Positions 22,001-35,587 of a stretch of 64,000 nucleotides of DNA are shown one piece after another. This DNA comes from Mucor racemosus (Eukaryota; Mucoromycota; Mucoromycetes; Mucorales; Mucoraceae), in assembly GCA_027405735.1 (NCBI GenBank), contig JAPEHQ010000009.1, forward strand, positions 620,001-684,000, read 5' to 3'. Position 1 is the first letter of the stretch, and each line of letters opens with the position of its first letter. Made by a program: the position numbers and the translations under genes. The notes below the pieces were generated by a model, which worked only from the letters and a program-made list of their open reading frames with translations, made no database searches and was not told where the DNA came from.

Positions 22001-24614
22001 ATGTCTACAAACCTTCGACAAAGACGTGCCGAGTCTGAAGGAGCCTCAGAAAAGCTCTCAGATGTTGACTTTGATGACTCTAAAAAGGTATGTTTTTATA
22101 GACTTTGAATTAGTTAATTAAAATTTAAATATTTAAACAATTAAATCAAGTATGGAAAGGACTCTACACCTAGTCAACGCTGTCCTCAGGGTCATTATGC
22201 TGCCTTTGCGATACTTTTAGTTATTGCTACCTTTATTACATTTTATAAGATTTGGAATCCCGCTGAAGTCGTGTAAGTTGGTTCTTTTGGGTTATATTTC
22301 ATGATCTAATGTAAAAAAAAAAACCCTCCTCCACAATAGATTTGATGAAGTTCATTTTGGAAAGTTTGCCGGTTACTACTTGAAGAGAACTTATTATTTT
22401 GATGTACATCCTCCATTAGCAAAATTAATGATTGCAGGTGCTGGTTACCTTTTAGGATTTGATGGCCAATATGATTTTGCAAACATTGGTGATAGCTATA
22501 TAGACCATCAAGTCCCCTATATTGGACTTCGTGCTTTGCCTGCTACTCTCAATGTTATTTGCGTTGGTCTGATTTATGGTATCATGAAAGAATCGGGTTA
22601 TTCATTGGCAATTTGCATTTTAACAACTGCCATGTACATTTTTGATAATGCTATGGTCACTCAAAATAGATTGATTTTGTTGGATAGCATGTTGCTTGTA
22701 TTTATTTTAGCTACAATTTATAGCTATATTCAGTTTAGAAAGTTGAGACACAAGTCATTCTCTGTAGAATGGTGGGGTTGGCTTTTGACTACTGGTGTAT
22801 TTATGGCATTTACTGTTAGGTAACTATGAAATTAATTGGATAATGAGAGGGATTATTATTGATATGCTGTAAATATCTAGTGTTAAGATGGTTGGTCTGT
22901 TTGTTGTTGCAATGATTGGCTTTTCAGTCATTTATGATCTGTGGATGCTTTTAGATATTAAGCGTGGATTATCCATGGTAAATCAGATAGATTCATCAAG
23001 AAATTCGACCAATATTTGACTCACATCTGCTTATTAGAATCAATTTTTGAAGCACTTTTATGCTCGTGCTTTCAGTCTCATTTTTGTTCCCATCGTCATT
23101 TACCTCTTCTGGTTCTACGTTCATTTTGCTATTCTCAATGAATCTGGACCTGGCGATGCTTTCATGACCACAAGGTTCCAAGATACACTCAAAAATAGTC
23201 CTTTGAAAATGTCTGCTTTGGGTAAGTAATTACCAGTGTATTTTTAGTAGATTTATTTATCTAAATTATGGAATAGAAATCCATTACGGCGATGAAATTA
23301 CTATGAAGCATAAGGACACCAACTCCTATCTTCATTCTCATGATCTTCATTACCCCTTGAGATATGAAGACGGTCGTGTAAGTAGTAAGGGACAGCAAGT
23401 AACTGCTGTTATGGAACCCAATGAAAACTGTTATTGGCGTATCAAGTCTACTACTCCAGTAGAAGAAAATGAAGAAGAGCCTCGTCTTGTCAAGAATGGT
23501 GATATCATTCAATTAGAGCATGTTGTTACAGGCACTAACTTATTGACTCACGATGTCGCCTCACCTTGGATGCCAACCAACGAAGAAATCACCACTGTTC
23601 CATTGGAAACTAGACACGAAGAAACCCTTTTCAAAATCGTTTTTGATGATGATGATGCTGAAATATTTGAAACACACATGACATCTTTCCGTCTTGTTCA
23701 TGAAGATACAAAGGTTGCTGTTTGGGTCCACAACAAAAAATTACCTGAATGGGGTTTGGGACAGTTGGAAGTAAATGGTAACAAGAATGCTCTTGATAAA
23801 ACCAATTATTGGAGTGCTCAAGAGATCAAGGGAAAAAATGCTTCCGAGATCAATGCTAGCAAGAACGCAAAGGAATTAGGTCATATGCCCTTTATCAAAA
23901 AATTCTTTGAATTGCAAGGTCGTATGCTTTCTCATAATGCCGGTTTGACTAAACCTCATCCCTATCAATCCACTCCCATTACATGGCCTTTCATGATCCG
24001 TGGTGTATCCTACTGGTCCAAGGAAGATACTCGCTCTCAAATTTACTTGACTGGTAACTTGTTTGGTTGGTATTTATCTGTTGGTGGTATTGCAGTTTTT
24101 GCAGGTATCATGTTGGCTGACGTATTGGCTCGTCGTAGAGGTATCGATCCTATTGAAGAACCTGTCAGACATCGTGTATTGCAAAGCGCTGGATTTTTCT
24201 TTATCGGTTGGGCCTTGCATTATTTCCCCTTTTTCCTTATGGGTCGTTCTCTTTTCCTTCATCATTATTTACCAGCTGCTACCATTAATTACTTGTTATT
24301 AGGTGCAATGTATCAATTCATTTTTATTGACGGAATTGACTCGCCTGTCTCTTTCTTGAGTCGTAAGAGTAAATTAACACGTCAAACTAGCATGAAAGCT
24401 GAAGTTTCATGGAAAGTGTATGCTGCTGTTAGTATTACTCTTCTTTTACAAATCGCAATGTTCATTTATTTGGCGCCTTTGACTTATGGTACTCCTCTAA
24501 CTGTCGAAGAGGTACAAAGTCATCAATTATTGAATGGATGGAAACTTCAATATGGTAAGTCTACAGTTTCTACCTAAATGTACATTTTATTAATATCATT
24601 TTATAGCTAAATAA
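22001..24614 (+). CDS. PMT4: Protein O-mannosyltransferase, Pmt4 subfamily
   Basis: The model join(22001..22087, 22151..22272, 22340..22819, 22881..22977, 23038..23221, 23277..24554, 24607..24614) encodes 751 residues. The first luminal loop has FDEVHFGKFAGYY and FDVHPPLAKLM, the catalytic Asp-Glu region of PMTs. Many transmembrane helices flank a central luminal MIR region (about 23290-23810, LHSHDLHYPLRY, LRLVHEDTKV-like FRLVHEDTKVAVW). LPEWGLGQLEVNGNKN is typical of Pmt4 rather than Pmt1/Pmt2. The enzyme transfers mannose from dolichyl-phosphate-mannose to Ser/Thr of membrane-bound proteins in the ER. Six introns of 52-67 bp. The last splice gives the ending QYAK; without it the protein ends QYGKSTVST at 24577. 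A long pyrimidine tract precedes the ATG. Confidence 0.93.
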
Positions 24615-25175
24615 TTTAATCATCTAAAATTCACATCTCATTCTGCATTACCTAAAAACATTCATTAATAAAATTGATTGATAATGCCCAAAATCGCCTC
24701 ACCGCTCGCAATATATAAGTTATTCTTTTTAAAAAAAATATTGCAGGATTGCTTTAGAGCAAATCTACGAAACGGTAGTAATCATTTGGTAAGCTTCCGG
24801 GCGCTAAAAATTGCCACATACTATCAAAACTAAGCGTCCAGGCACGAATATAAGCCAACGTTGTTGAATTGATGAGATTTAAAGTGTGTTGAGTCAGTAT
24901 TATACCTGTTTAATGATTTTATCTCATGGTCTTTCGGCATTTGCATCTACAAGAGGCGTATTGTAGTCAAAACTATTGTATTCAAGCTCATTAATTGGCA
25001 AACCTTGGCTTTCTGCAGTATTAGTACAGTCACTCGATGTGTACAAAAGTGCGAGAGAAAGAGAGAGAGTGTGAGAGAGACAATTGGAAGGTGTCCCTCC
25101 ATTTACAGTTATTATATACATCTGTTTCTTTCTTTCTTTCGTTTTTTCTATTCTTTTTCTCTCTATAAATATAAT
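24615..25175. other. Intergenic spacer with GA-rich microsatellite
   Basis: The spacer holds the Pmt4 terminator region and the Tlg2 promoter. An imperfect GA tract runs at about 25051-25081, and a TTTC run follows before the ATG. Frames on either strand here look like by-products of the low-complexity sequence. Confidence 0.5.
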
Positions 25176-26334
25176 ATGGCAACAAGAAGTAGAACATTGT
25201 TGTTTCTCCAATATAGAAACTCATATGCAAGAACGCAAGGTTCTGCTCCTCATTTCTCTGCTGGTTTATCCGAGACAGAAGGCCTAATAGAAAGCTCGGA
25301 TAACGTAATTGAAATGTCGGTACTACCTCCTAAATGGTTAGTATATCATCCCTCTCCTTCTCTCTCTTTCATTGAATATTCATAAACTTGAATTAGGGTT
25401 GATATTGTTGATGAAGTTGATGAAGCACTAGATGTAGTAAAAGATAAAAGTATGAGGGATAAAAAATGCCCATATTCGTATACTTACAGACTAATTTATA
25501 GTTACCAAGTTGGAAGGAATGCATCGGAAACATTTATTGCCTGGATTCGATGATAGAACATCAGATGAAGCAGCGATTAACAATCTAACACAACAAATTA
25601 CAGATGTAAATTACTCTACAACTAATATCAGCCAAGAAAAAACTCAAATTAACAATTTTTGTTATAGGAATTTTATCGTATTAAGCGTGACATTCAACGT
25701 ATTCGAGTAGGAGCAAATGATACAGATCAAGATGATATGTTAGCAAGGAATATACAAACTAGTTTAGCTACAAAAGTGCAGGATGTTTCATCTAGTTTCA
25801 GAAAACAGCAATCTTCTTATTTACAAAGTAAATATATGCAATTTACGGCACACGCCTCATTATTGTTCTCCGCTTATATATTATATGTATTTTTTGATAG
25901 AAATGCAGGGTCAAGAAAATCGTAAAGCTGATATTTTAGGTTTGGAAAATGATCTCAGTAACGAAGCAGCAGAACTTTTATTAGATGAAGATGCACAAGT
26001 TGGCTTTACAGAATCTCAATTAGCAGTTTTGGAATCCAATGATGAGTCAATTAATCAAAGAGAAAGAGAAGTGAATCAAATTGCAAAATCGATACATCAA
26101 TTAGCTGAAATATTTAGAGATTTACAAACATTAGTTATTGATCAAGGATCAATGTTGGATAGAATCGATTTTAATATTGAACAAACTAATGTGCAAGTGA
26201 AAGAAGCAGTGGTACAATTAGACAAGGGAGCTCATTACCAAAACAAGACAAGAAAGCGTAAATTAATGCTGCTTTTGATCTTGATCATCATGTTGTTGAT
26301 TGTTATATTAATTGTAAAGCCAAAGAGACGATAA
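25176..26334 (+). CDS. TLG2: t-SNARE of the Tlg2/syntaxin-16 family
   Basis: The model join(25176..25336, 25397..25449, 25502..25605, 25668..25827, 25901..26334) encodes 303 residues. The N-terminus (RSRTLLFLQYRNSY) and LPPKWVDIVDEVDEAL are characteristic of syntaxin-16/Tlg2. HRKHLLPGFDDRTSDE follows, where the family has KHL-P-FDD. A Qa-SNARE heptad region precedes the end (REREVNQIAKSIHQLAEIF, VIDQGSMLDRIDFNIEQT). A C-terminal transmembrane helix (LMLLLILIIMLLIVILIV) is capped by KPKRR. The protein mediates fusion of endosome-derived vesicles with the trans-Golgi network, usually with an Sm protein of the Vps45 type. Four short introns (52-73 bp). Confidence 0.93.
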
Positions 26335-29300
26335 ACATGTCGTATTTCTGTATTATATATATACACACTTATAAAATTTATATTCCCTCTCCTAATACAA
26401 TCATTTAATCTTAATAATAATATCTTCTCTTTGATAATATATGGGATATATATATAAATGTATGCCCAATAAACTAGATTTTTGGGTGATTCGTCAATGT
26501 TTTCAAAGTCGTTTTTTGGGATGAATATAAGACTTCTATAAAGCTCATAGTGGCTAATGTCCCTTGCACAAAGAATTGATTTTCCTCCTCAGTCTATCTA
26601 GGGGAAATTTACGGTTACTTAAGGAAGCAGAAGCAATCTGCCTTTTGTCTTATTCTTGTTTTCTTTTTTTCTTTTTTTACTTGTTTTTTACTTATGTTTT
26701 ATGAAGGGGTTTGGGGCATACTATGGCATTTTTTCACTAGAATTACATGATATTTTGCTGTTCTGGTGGTCATGGAAAAGGTTGCTGTCATTTTACGACC
26801 AACGTTGAACTACAAGATCTTGTCCGCTCAATGTAAGTAAGTGTGTATCCGGCTGTACCTGTATTTATAAAGATCAAAAAACCTTTGATTTACTTTCTTT
26901 TGGCAATACTTTTTTATATTTAAATCATTTTAATAAAGGGTTGATATCGTTATAAAGCTATAAAGACTCTGTTCTTTCCTTGTTGTAAAGTTTTTGCGCT
27001 TTCCTTCCATTTTCACACACATCATAATCAACAGATTTCATAAAACCTTTAATTTATCACCCTCATTTTTCAACATATCTCCTTGTCCTTTGGAAACATT
27101 AACAATAAAATCGCTTTTACTTGGATTCTATCTATTCAAACATGTTAAATATCCAATCTTGACAACAGCAAACCTCCCACTAAAAGGCTGCACGATGAAG
27201 AACGCGTGAGTTTTTTCCTTTGTACCACATCTTTAGGGTTCGAAAAAAAGCCCAAACCTTATCCATGGGATATCTTTCATCAACTATTATATATTCATTT
27301 TTGTGTCCATTTGTTATTACAACATAAAAATTACAACTATCCTCCTATTCGACGTTGTCCCGGCTACAAATTTTATTAAATGAAGCAAGAATGGTTACTA
27401 TAGTGATTGTTTGATAAATTTGAATGATGCAGAAATGGCCAGCCTAAAATTGAGAAAGCGCATTTGAAATGAAAATAATTCGAGAAAATACTAAGGTATT
27501 GCAATGATGGGTATTAAGTAAAGTTTACTTTATTTTTCATTCTCTATCAGAATAGTTAGGTTTTGGATGGCTGTAAAGACTTTTTTTATTTTTTTATAAC
27601 TTTTGTGAGAGCACTTTTTCTGTTATAGAGATCCATGAAGGGACGACAGGTATGCAAAGCTAAAACCATAGGATAGTACTCATTAGCGTCTATCTAACGA
27701 ATTTTACCTCGTCAAAAAATATTGATTTTTCATCGAGAAAATTGAGATTGAATGATTGATTTTTGGTGATACTACAAAAAAGGATCCATTTTGGACGAGG
27801 ATATACAAGGATGAATTTTCGCCGACCAAAAAAAATGATCAAAAAAAATTAAAATCCCCACGAAAAATAGGGCTACAGCTACGTATAAATACTCATTCTG
27901 TAGATAATTTTGTTGCGCATAACGTGAAAATAAAATATGTTGGGGTTGCATTTGAATGAAGGGTGCTTTCTGATCAAAAACCGTTAAAATTTCACATTAA
28001 ATTTACTAGAGATTTTATGAGAAAAACATTTTCAAAACCTACACAGATCGATTCAGAATTAAAAACTAAACCTAAAACAATTAATACGCTAGTTCAACTT
28101 ACTATGCATTTTTGTGAGTAATTAAACATACAAGGTTTTTTTTGGTTTTTTTTGGTTTTTTTTTCCATTTGAACACTTTTTGGATTCAAGCTCAGTTACA
28201 TGTGCATATCTGATTGTACAATTTTATATGGTCATATTCAAAATCGAAGCGTGCCCCCATTTCAATAGATAATCAGGAAATAAAAAATGTAGGGCTATAC
28301 TTGATATGCTACAGAATATTGACAAAAGACTTATTTCTATTCATGTTAATTTCCCAGCGAGCATAAGGGCTTCAAAAGTGAAACACTTGCTTTTACCCCG
28401 CTTAAAATCTCAACCTAAGATGTGATAGATCAATTGGTTGTCAAACTGGATATATAATTTGGAGGATTATATGTCTGACTTTGACTCTATTATTGGGTAT
28501 GAGAGGTTGTTGTTGCTAATTGCAATTGCTATTACTAATATACGATTATTACCTATGATTGATTATATGGGATTATATAATAATTGGTTATAAGTAACAA
28601 TGATAAATAAGTAATAATATATATTTATTTGGATTGTGGTTTTTAATATAATAAAAGGAAAGGAAAGAACAGATAAATTCACTAATGTGCAATTGATCCG
28701 TTCTTGGTTGTTATTTATATGTGCAATATGCTTATGTAATGTAACTGGATCATTACATAAGATGCCGTATTTTCATTATTATAGTATCTTCTGATATAAC
28801 ATACAATACAGTACATTTTTCTTGCAACAATATTTATTCTAAATCTTGTGCATTTCAAAAAATCAGTATTTGAAAAAAAAAAAAATTGGAATCAAGAGAG
28901 CTCAATAAGGTTGATGACAAAATGTAAAAAAATGCTGCTCAATTTAACAAATATTTGAAATCTATATATTACAAAAATGCCAAAAAAAATAAAAAATAAA
29001 ATAAAAGTGCTCAAATTTTTTTTATATGAAAATATGTTATAGATTATTTTCAAACAAGTAGCTTTTATTATTAAAAAGTGTTAGTATAACTTAGGTTTTC
29101 ATAGAGGTATGAAGCCTCAAAGTCTTAAATTTTTAACAGTGAAATATCTGTAAAAATCTGAAACATTAGCAGTAAAAAAATTATATCAACTGCAAAAGAT
29201 AGGATATTTCTGGAAACGTGTTTTTGAATTAACGTTGAACATCTCAAGTACATTGGCATATAATTTTTTTCCTGCTGTTATCTAATGAAAAAAAAAGTTG

Positions 29301-30476
29301 GGCAGGGATAAAAAGTTGAATCCAGTTTCTACACTAAAAAAACGTTGTTATTATTATTATTATTAGATGCTCTTTAAAGGAACAAATCTAATGAAAAAGG
29401 CTTAATTTCAGTACATCGTTGCAACAATGTCTACTTTAGTTCTTACAATACCTGGTCTATTTTATATCGTCTACATGTGATTTATTGTTTTTATGCCCTA
29501 GCAAGTAGACCCTAGAAACATTTCTGTTAACAAGCCTAGTCCACAAATAATAAAGGCCTTCGAGTGAGTTTTATTATCACACATATCTATTTTGTATTTG
29601 ATTCATGGAACTAAGCATTTATAACAGATAAGTACAGCTTGCCAAAGTGCAAGCACTTGGGAATAAACAGAGGCCTTGAAGTCAAATATATTCAATCTTC
29701 ACTGCATATTGCGAGCTCATATAAAACTCTGTTGTTTAACTATTGAAATTATGCAGCGTATCTCCAAACTATTTCGCAGTATACTTCGTAAATTCAATAA
29801 TTAAGCCTAAAAAGTTTTGGAACATGTTTTATTTCTTTAAACTATAGAAATCCTATTGGGGAGTGTAGCTCTAGCCAGAAGTGTGTCGACTTCAGATCAA
29901 AATTCCAGATTTTCATATTCAAATGCAGCACTGCATAATTATTTATACGCATTTCATCAAGTTAAACCAAGTTTCTCCAAATTCTCTAAAGAATTTTATA
30001 ATAGAAAATACTAGCATGCTCTTGACACTTACCACAATACGCATTATTCTTTGAATTGCTCTTCCTTGCTGTCAAAAGACAGAAAAAAAAGTTTATAGAT
30101 TGTCCCTAATGACAATGAACAACGAACATAAATTCTATAAACCAATTGAGGAATTCCAAGACTGTCATGAGCAGTATCAATTACTAAGAATCTCCAAGTA
30201 AATCATATTATTGGGCACCACGTGCATTACATTTCGCAGTAAAGAAAACCTTTGATCAGCTTAGACAAAAATATGGATATATGCACAAATCACTTTTGAT
30301 GCCTCACGTTTACGTCATATAGAAGTGTCCCGATATTGGAGCCGATATCGACAAGGTTTTCTTGGTGTGTTCTAGTATTAAAAGTTGCAATTGCTTTATT
30401 TTTTCTTATTCCTTCTTTCTTGTTATATATGTGTGTTTCTATTACTCATTGCAAACTTGAATTGCAACATACGTAA
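26335..30476. other. Long intergenic region with decayed repeats
   Basis: About 4.1 kb without a supported gene. It contains scattered fragments resembling family A at about 27690-28130 ('aaaatattgatttttcatcgag', 'ttaatacgctag'). A clear partial family A copy lies at 28870-29335. A T-rich minisatellite of ggttttttt units runs near 28137-28163. Small frames at 26994-27209 and 27756-27959 show no protein-like features. Confidence 0.55.
28870..29335 (-). repeat. Dispersed repeat family A, partial copy A5
   Basis: It reads in the same direction as the copy at 60.5-61.6 kb. Shared blocks in order are 'gagagctcaa', 'aaatgctgctca', 'tgaaatct', 'acaaaaatg', 'aaaataaaagtgc', 'atatgttatag', 'gttagtata', 'tatgaagcc', 'tgaaacattagca' and 'agtacattggcat'. 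Only the half that is left-hand in the plus-oriented copies is present. Confidence 0.75.
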
Positions 30477-33400
30477 ATGACAGCTAGCATTGCGAACAAT
30501 AACCAAAGCAAGGTATATTTGAATTTTTTTTTCAAGACTACACGTAGTTTATTAATGAATACATAGATGACAGATAATCCTGTATTATCATCTCCTCAAC
30601 AAGGTAATTGTTTTGAGCATGTATAAATTACTCCAATTTAAAACTAACCAACTACGTAAACCAACAGACAGTAGCGATGATTCTACTACTACTACAACAA
30701 CCATTACAAATGATCATGATACCATCTCCGAAATACCCGCCCGAACTTCTCTGCGACCAACAGTAGGACTAACACGAAATTTATCTGAAATGTCAATCGA
30801 GTGTGGCAGTCCAGCAAATGATACTTACGACTCAATTTTGAATGATGAAAACACAGCTGATAATCTATCAAATAGATTATTAATTCAAAATAAATTAAAA
30901 ACAGCATTTGAATTACCAGAATCCGAAACACTCATCAATGGTTAGTTGACGATTAGATTTTCTATTGTTTAATTTTATATAAGCATATAAATAATTCGGT
31001 TCAATAGAATTTCCATGTTACATGATACGATTAGTTACATTACCAGGTTGGATGTATATCACCAATAATTATGTTTGTTTCTATGCCTCTTTACCTGGTA
31101 AAAAGGTTTGTTACATTGTTGTTGATTTCATGGCAATGTTTATTAATATTTTTAATAATAGAAAGGTCCACATAAAGCAGGGTATCTATCAAAGAAAAAT
31201 CATGTTACTTCACCACGTACATATCGTTATTATTTCGAACTTCGAAATCACGTTTTATCGTGGTATGCATCAGCAGAGACAAAATATTCACCACTCAATA
31301 GCATTGATTTGAAATGTATCGTCAAAATTGAACCTTCTAAATTAAAGAAATTCGGCATTCGTTTATCCACCAATACGCATAACCATCATACTATAATTGC
31401 CGATTCTGATATTTCGCAACGTGAATGGCTGGATGAATTACGGAAAGGTGTCTTTGTTGCACAGCATGTTGGTAATAGTGTACGAATTGTGTTGCCATTT
31501 TCAAAGATCATGACAGTGGATAAACCTTCGGTTTTCCAATTTGCAGCCAACATTAGAATCAAATTTCAGGAAGATTCTACGGAAGGTGTTCCTGGAGAAG
31601 ATGTAAGTTTTTGCATAAATTAAGGTTTCGTTATATTAAATATATGCGCTTTGTTATACAGTATTATTTTGCATTCTTTCCCGACATTGAAGATGTCTAT
31701 CGTATAATTACAGATACCTGGAAGACTAGTAGTGCAACCAATATTGATTCTCGACGAAGAGTGATTATGAAAACTCTTGACGAAAATAAACCTAATACTG
31801 GTGCTGCTGGTGGAACCTTTTTAAGTTTTGATAGCTTTTTGGAAAATATATCACCCGCTGCATTACCAACTATATTGATGGGCAAATTAATGAATGTTAC
31901 TAATATATTTCAGCAACAATCAACCGCAACTACAACAGGTGCAACAGAAGAGTATGAATCATTAGATGATGATCAAACGCATCAACAGCAGCATACTTCA
32001 TCTATACTATCTTCGGTTCGAATTCCTTACATGAACAACTCCAAAAGAAAAGATAATAATACAGTATTAACCACTTCACCAAATGAAATGACTACTTCAT
32101 CATTAGCATCAAGATTGAAACGAAACTCTTTATTCTCTAATAAAGGAACAAATATTGATGATAAAGCAACCGAAGAATCATCAGACACATCTTCTAGTCA
32201 ATCACCACCCCCATCAAACAATGCTCCACAAGATTATTTTCGAGGAACTGAAAATGATCAACAGCAAACTGATCAAGTCCAACCTATTACTATTAATAGA
32301 TCAAGACCTCTTTCAGGCTCATATTCTCTTTCCAAAATACCCCGTGCTGTTACTGATGCCTTCAAACATCAAGTACTACGAAGCGATACCGCTCATTCAA
32401 ATGTTCCTACTATAGAAGAACCTCCTGTAGCTGCTGTAACTAATTCAGATGAATCAACTCTTGAAAGTAAATCAGACAATAGAAATAGAAGTTCATCGTT
32501 GAGCAATTTCAAGCATCACATATCACCCTATTACTTATATAATAAGATTAATGGAAATAGCAGTAATCATAGTGCAAGCACTTTACCTGTGCCTCATATA
32601 TCCAATACATCATTAGCAAACACAACTGCAGATATTTCTCTAATCAACGATACCGATTTATCTTCATTAACAACAGCCCAAAAATCAGAACCTATTGTAA
32701 AAAATAGGAAACAACGAGCAAAGAGTATGGGATCTACTTTAATTTCAGGAACTTGGAGTAAGTTAGCACCTGGAAGCATCGATTATTATTTTCAACAACA
32801 GCATATGAATGAAAATCAACACAGACATCCTAAAGGTCCAATATGGCTTAATGACAAAATGATTGAAGCATTGGAAGAAGCTGCCAAAGCAGATGTAAGC
32901 GACCATTCTGATTCTTTATCAACAAGTTCCGAAGATGCTAATGGAGAAGAAGAATTAGAGTTTGCACCTGATGTTCAGGCCCAAAAATCAGTTGTTGATC
33001 CAAAGATTCAACAAGAAGAACAACAAACAATCAACGAACATTTGAATGCTAATTTCCCAATGTTGCTCAAAACTGAAGAGGTAGAAGCAGGTAGTATATC
33101 GGCGCTGTTCACAAATAAAAACATAATATTAATGTATCATTACACATAAATTTAGTGATTAAGGCATCTTTTTGGCGTACAATTCCTTACTCTGGAAAGA
33201 TATACATTACAGACCATTATTTTTGTTTCAACAGTAAAATCTTGGCTGGCCAACAAAAGTTAATTGTACCTTGGCATGATGTGATTCAAGTAGACAAGAT
33301 TAAGACAAAAAGCTATTATTTACTACATGGAATGACCATGATTATGAAGGATATGACAGACGAGGTACATGATTGACAAGATATGTTATGCATTAAATAA

Positions 33401-35323
33401 CTTATTTAACATGATTATCATATACAGATTTACTTTGATTTCTCGACTGTCGAGTTACGAGATCAATGCTATTCTATTTGCCAAATGAAAGCTGACGGTA
33501 AAGCAGTATTTGATGAGAGGTATGATGTATTAGTTTTAACATATGTATATATATAAATTGCTAACCTATTTATGAAGCTCTATCTTTTCGAAAGAATCAA
33601 ATACCCTTTCATTAAGTAGTTTACTGTTGGACAGACCAGAACATGTGGTTCCTCCTAAAGAATACGGTAAGTTTGCAACCTCATACATTTGTTAATAAAA
33701 GCTCTAATATGTTATATTCAGATGGCCCGCCATTACTATCAACATCAAATAAACTTTCCAAACCAACTGCAAACTATAAACGTCCTGAAAAACCAATGCA
33801 TTTCACATGTCTTACAATTGGATCTCGTGGAGATGTGCAACCTTATGTAGCATTGTGCAAAGAATTACAAAAGGACGGCCATCAATGTAGAATCGCTACA
33901 CATCCAGAATATGAGGATTGGATTACACATCATGGCATTGAATTTAGGTCAATTGGTGGAGACCCAGGAGAGCTGATGGTAAGTATCTGATTTGTAATAA
34001 AGCTAGTAATACGAATATTAACAATTTATTCATAGAAACTATGTATTGATAACAGCTTTTTTTCTGTTTCTTTTATCAGAGAAGGCACAAAATTTGTAGG
34101 TGAAAATATTAGATTATCTCAAAACGTTACTAATTTATTTTGTAGTTTTATACTTGGTTTGAATCATTATTAGAATCAGCATACAAGGCATGTCAAGGCA
34201 CAGATGTTATTATTGAAAGCCCTAGTGCTATGGTAGGTGTTCACATGGCAGAAAAACTTGGTGTGCCTTACTTTCGCAGTATGCCCTTCCCTTTCACAAG
34301 AACTACTAAGTTTCCACATCCATTTGCTAGCCAATCTACTGCTGCTGGTCGTATTTATAATGACATGACCTATGTTATGATTGACATGGCTTTATGGACA
34401 GGCACATCTAAATATGTAAATCGTTTTCGTCGAGATGTACTTGGATTACCATCCACAAATCTAGATCGTTTAGAATTATGGCGAGTTCCATATATTTATT
34501 CATTCAGTCCATCTGTCGTACATCCACCAAAAGACTGGCCAGACTTTATTCATTGTACAGGATATTGGTTTTTAGACAATCCTGACATGAAATGGAAACC
34601 TGATGCTGCTTTGGTTGATTTCTTGAATAATTCAAATGATACTCGTCCTATTGTATACATTGGCTTTGGTTCTATTATTGTCCCTGATGCGGTAGAAACT
34701 ACTCGAATTATCGTAGAATCAGTTTTGAAAGCAGGTATACGGGCCATCATTTGTAAAGGTTGGTCTGCTCGTGTTACGACTCCAAAGGTATCACATAAGA
34801 AATCGAGCTCTGCTGGTGATATGGAATTCATAAAGCAAGAAGCGATAGAGCAAGAAGAAGATAGTCAAGTGCTATTAGACAAGTATCCCGGTATTATTTA
34901 TCACATTGATTCTGTTCCACACGATTGGTTATTTCCACAAATCCAAGGTGTGGTTCACCATGGTGGTGCGGGAACAACGGCTGCAGGATTAAGAGCTGGC
35001 TTGCCTACAGTTATTAAACCATTTTTTGGAGATCAAAGATTTTGGGGGCAGCGAATTGAGGAATTGCAAGTAGGAATTTGCTTGAATAAATTGACGAAAA
35101 ATCACTTGTCAGATGCAATAAAGACAATTACTCAAAATACGACTTTGATCGCAAAGGCGAATAAAGTAGGAGAGACGATACGAAAGGTAAAATCAATTTA
35201 TAATTATATAGAGTTGGTGAATTAATACAATTCTCTACACAGGAAAATGGACCACGAAATGCAGTCGAAAATATATATCGAGAATTTCAATATGCCAAAG
35301 ACCAGAGACTCGCAAACCTGTAA
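30477..35323 (+). CDS. ATG26: Sterol 3-beta-glucosyltransferase (Atg26/UGT51 type)
   Basis: Thirteen exons: join(30477..30512, 30567..30603, 30668..30940, 31008..31105, 31162..31602, 31662..33090, 33156..33364, 33428..33519, 33578..33666, 33722..33978, 34036..34095, 34146..35186, 35243..35323), 1380 residues. A first GRAM domain (about 115-320) is split by a PH domain ([29 protein letters not shown]). A Ser/Thr/Gln/Asn-rich linker of about 430 residues follows, then a second GRAM (about 770-865, [19 protein letters not shown]). The glycosyltransferase part starts near 925 ([19 protein letters not shown]) and includes the UDP-sugar box [21 protein letters not shown] (near 1277). The enzyme makes sterol glucosides at phosphoinositide-marked membranes; in some yeasts it is needed for pexophagy. 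It is longer than yeast Ugt51 (1198), mainly in the linker. The start is the first ATG giving a spliced frame; the two tiny first exons are the least certain. Confidence 0.9.
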
Positions 35324-35587
35324 TAAATACTATTTAATTTCCATTTATTGTATATATACTGTTCTAAACAAGGCTCATTAAATTCCAATTTTTCGCAAAA
35401 ACTTTGGAATAATGCATTTTTATAATTAAAATAAAAAGTTATATCTTTATTTAACTAATGATTTTTATATATAGTGTATATTTGCATGTTACAGAGAGTA
35501 AATAAAAATGAAATTTATAACAAACGAAGATATCATTTTGACATTTCTTCATTTTCTAGATAAAAATGTTTATGGGTTTATAAACAT

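Noticed and set aside
28137..28163. CRISPR-like or regulatory repeat
   Set aside because: It is only a short T-rich minisatellite of ggttttttt units. No CRISPR array exists in this eukaryotic window.
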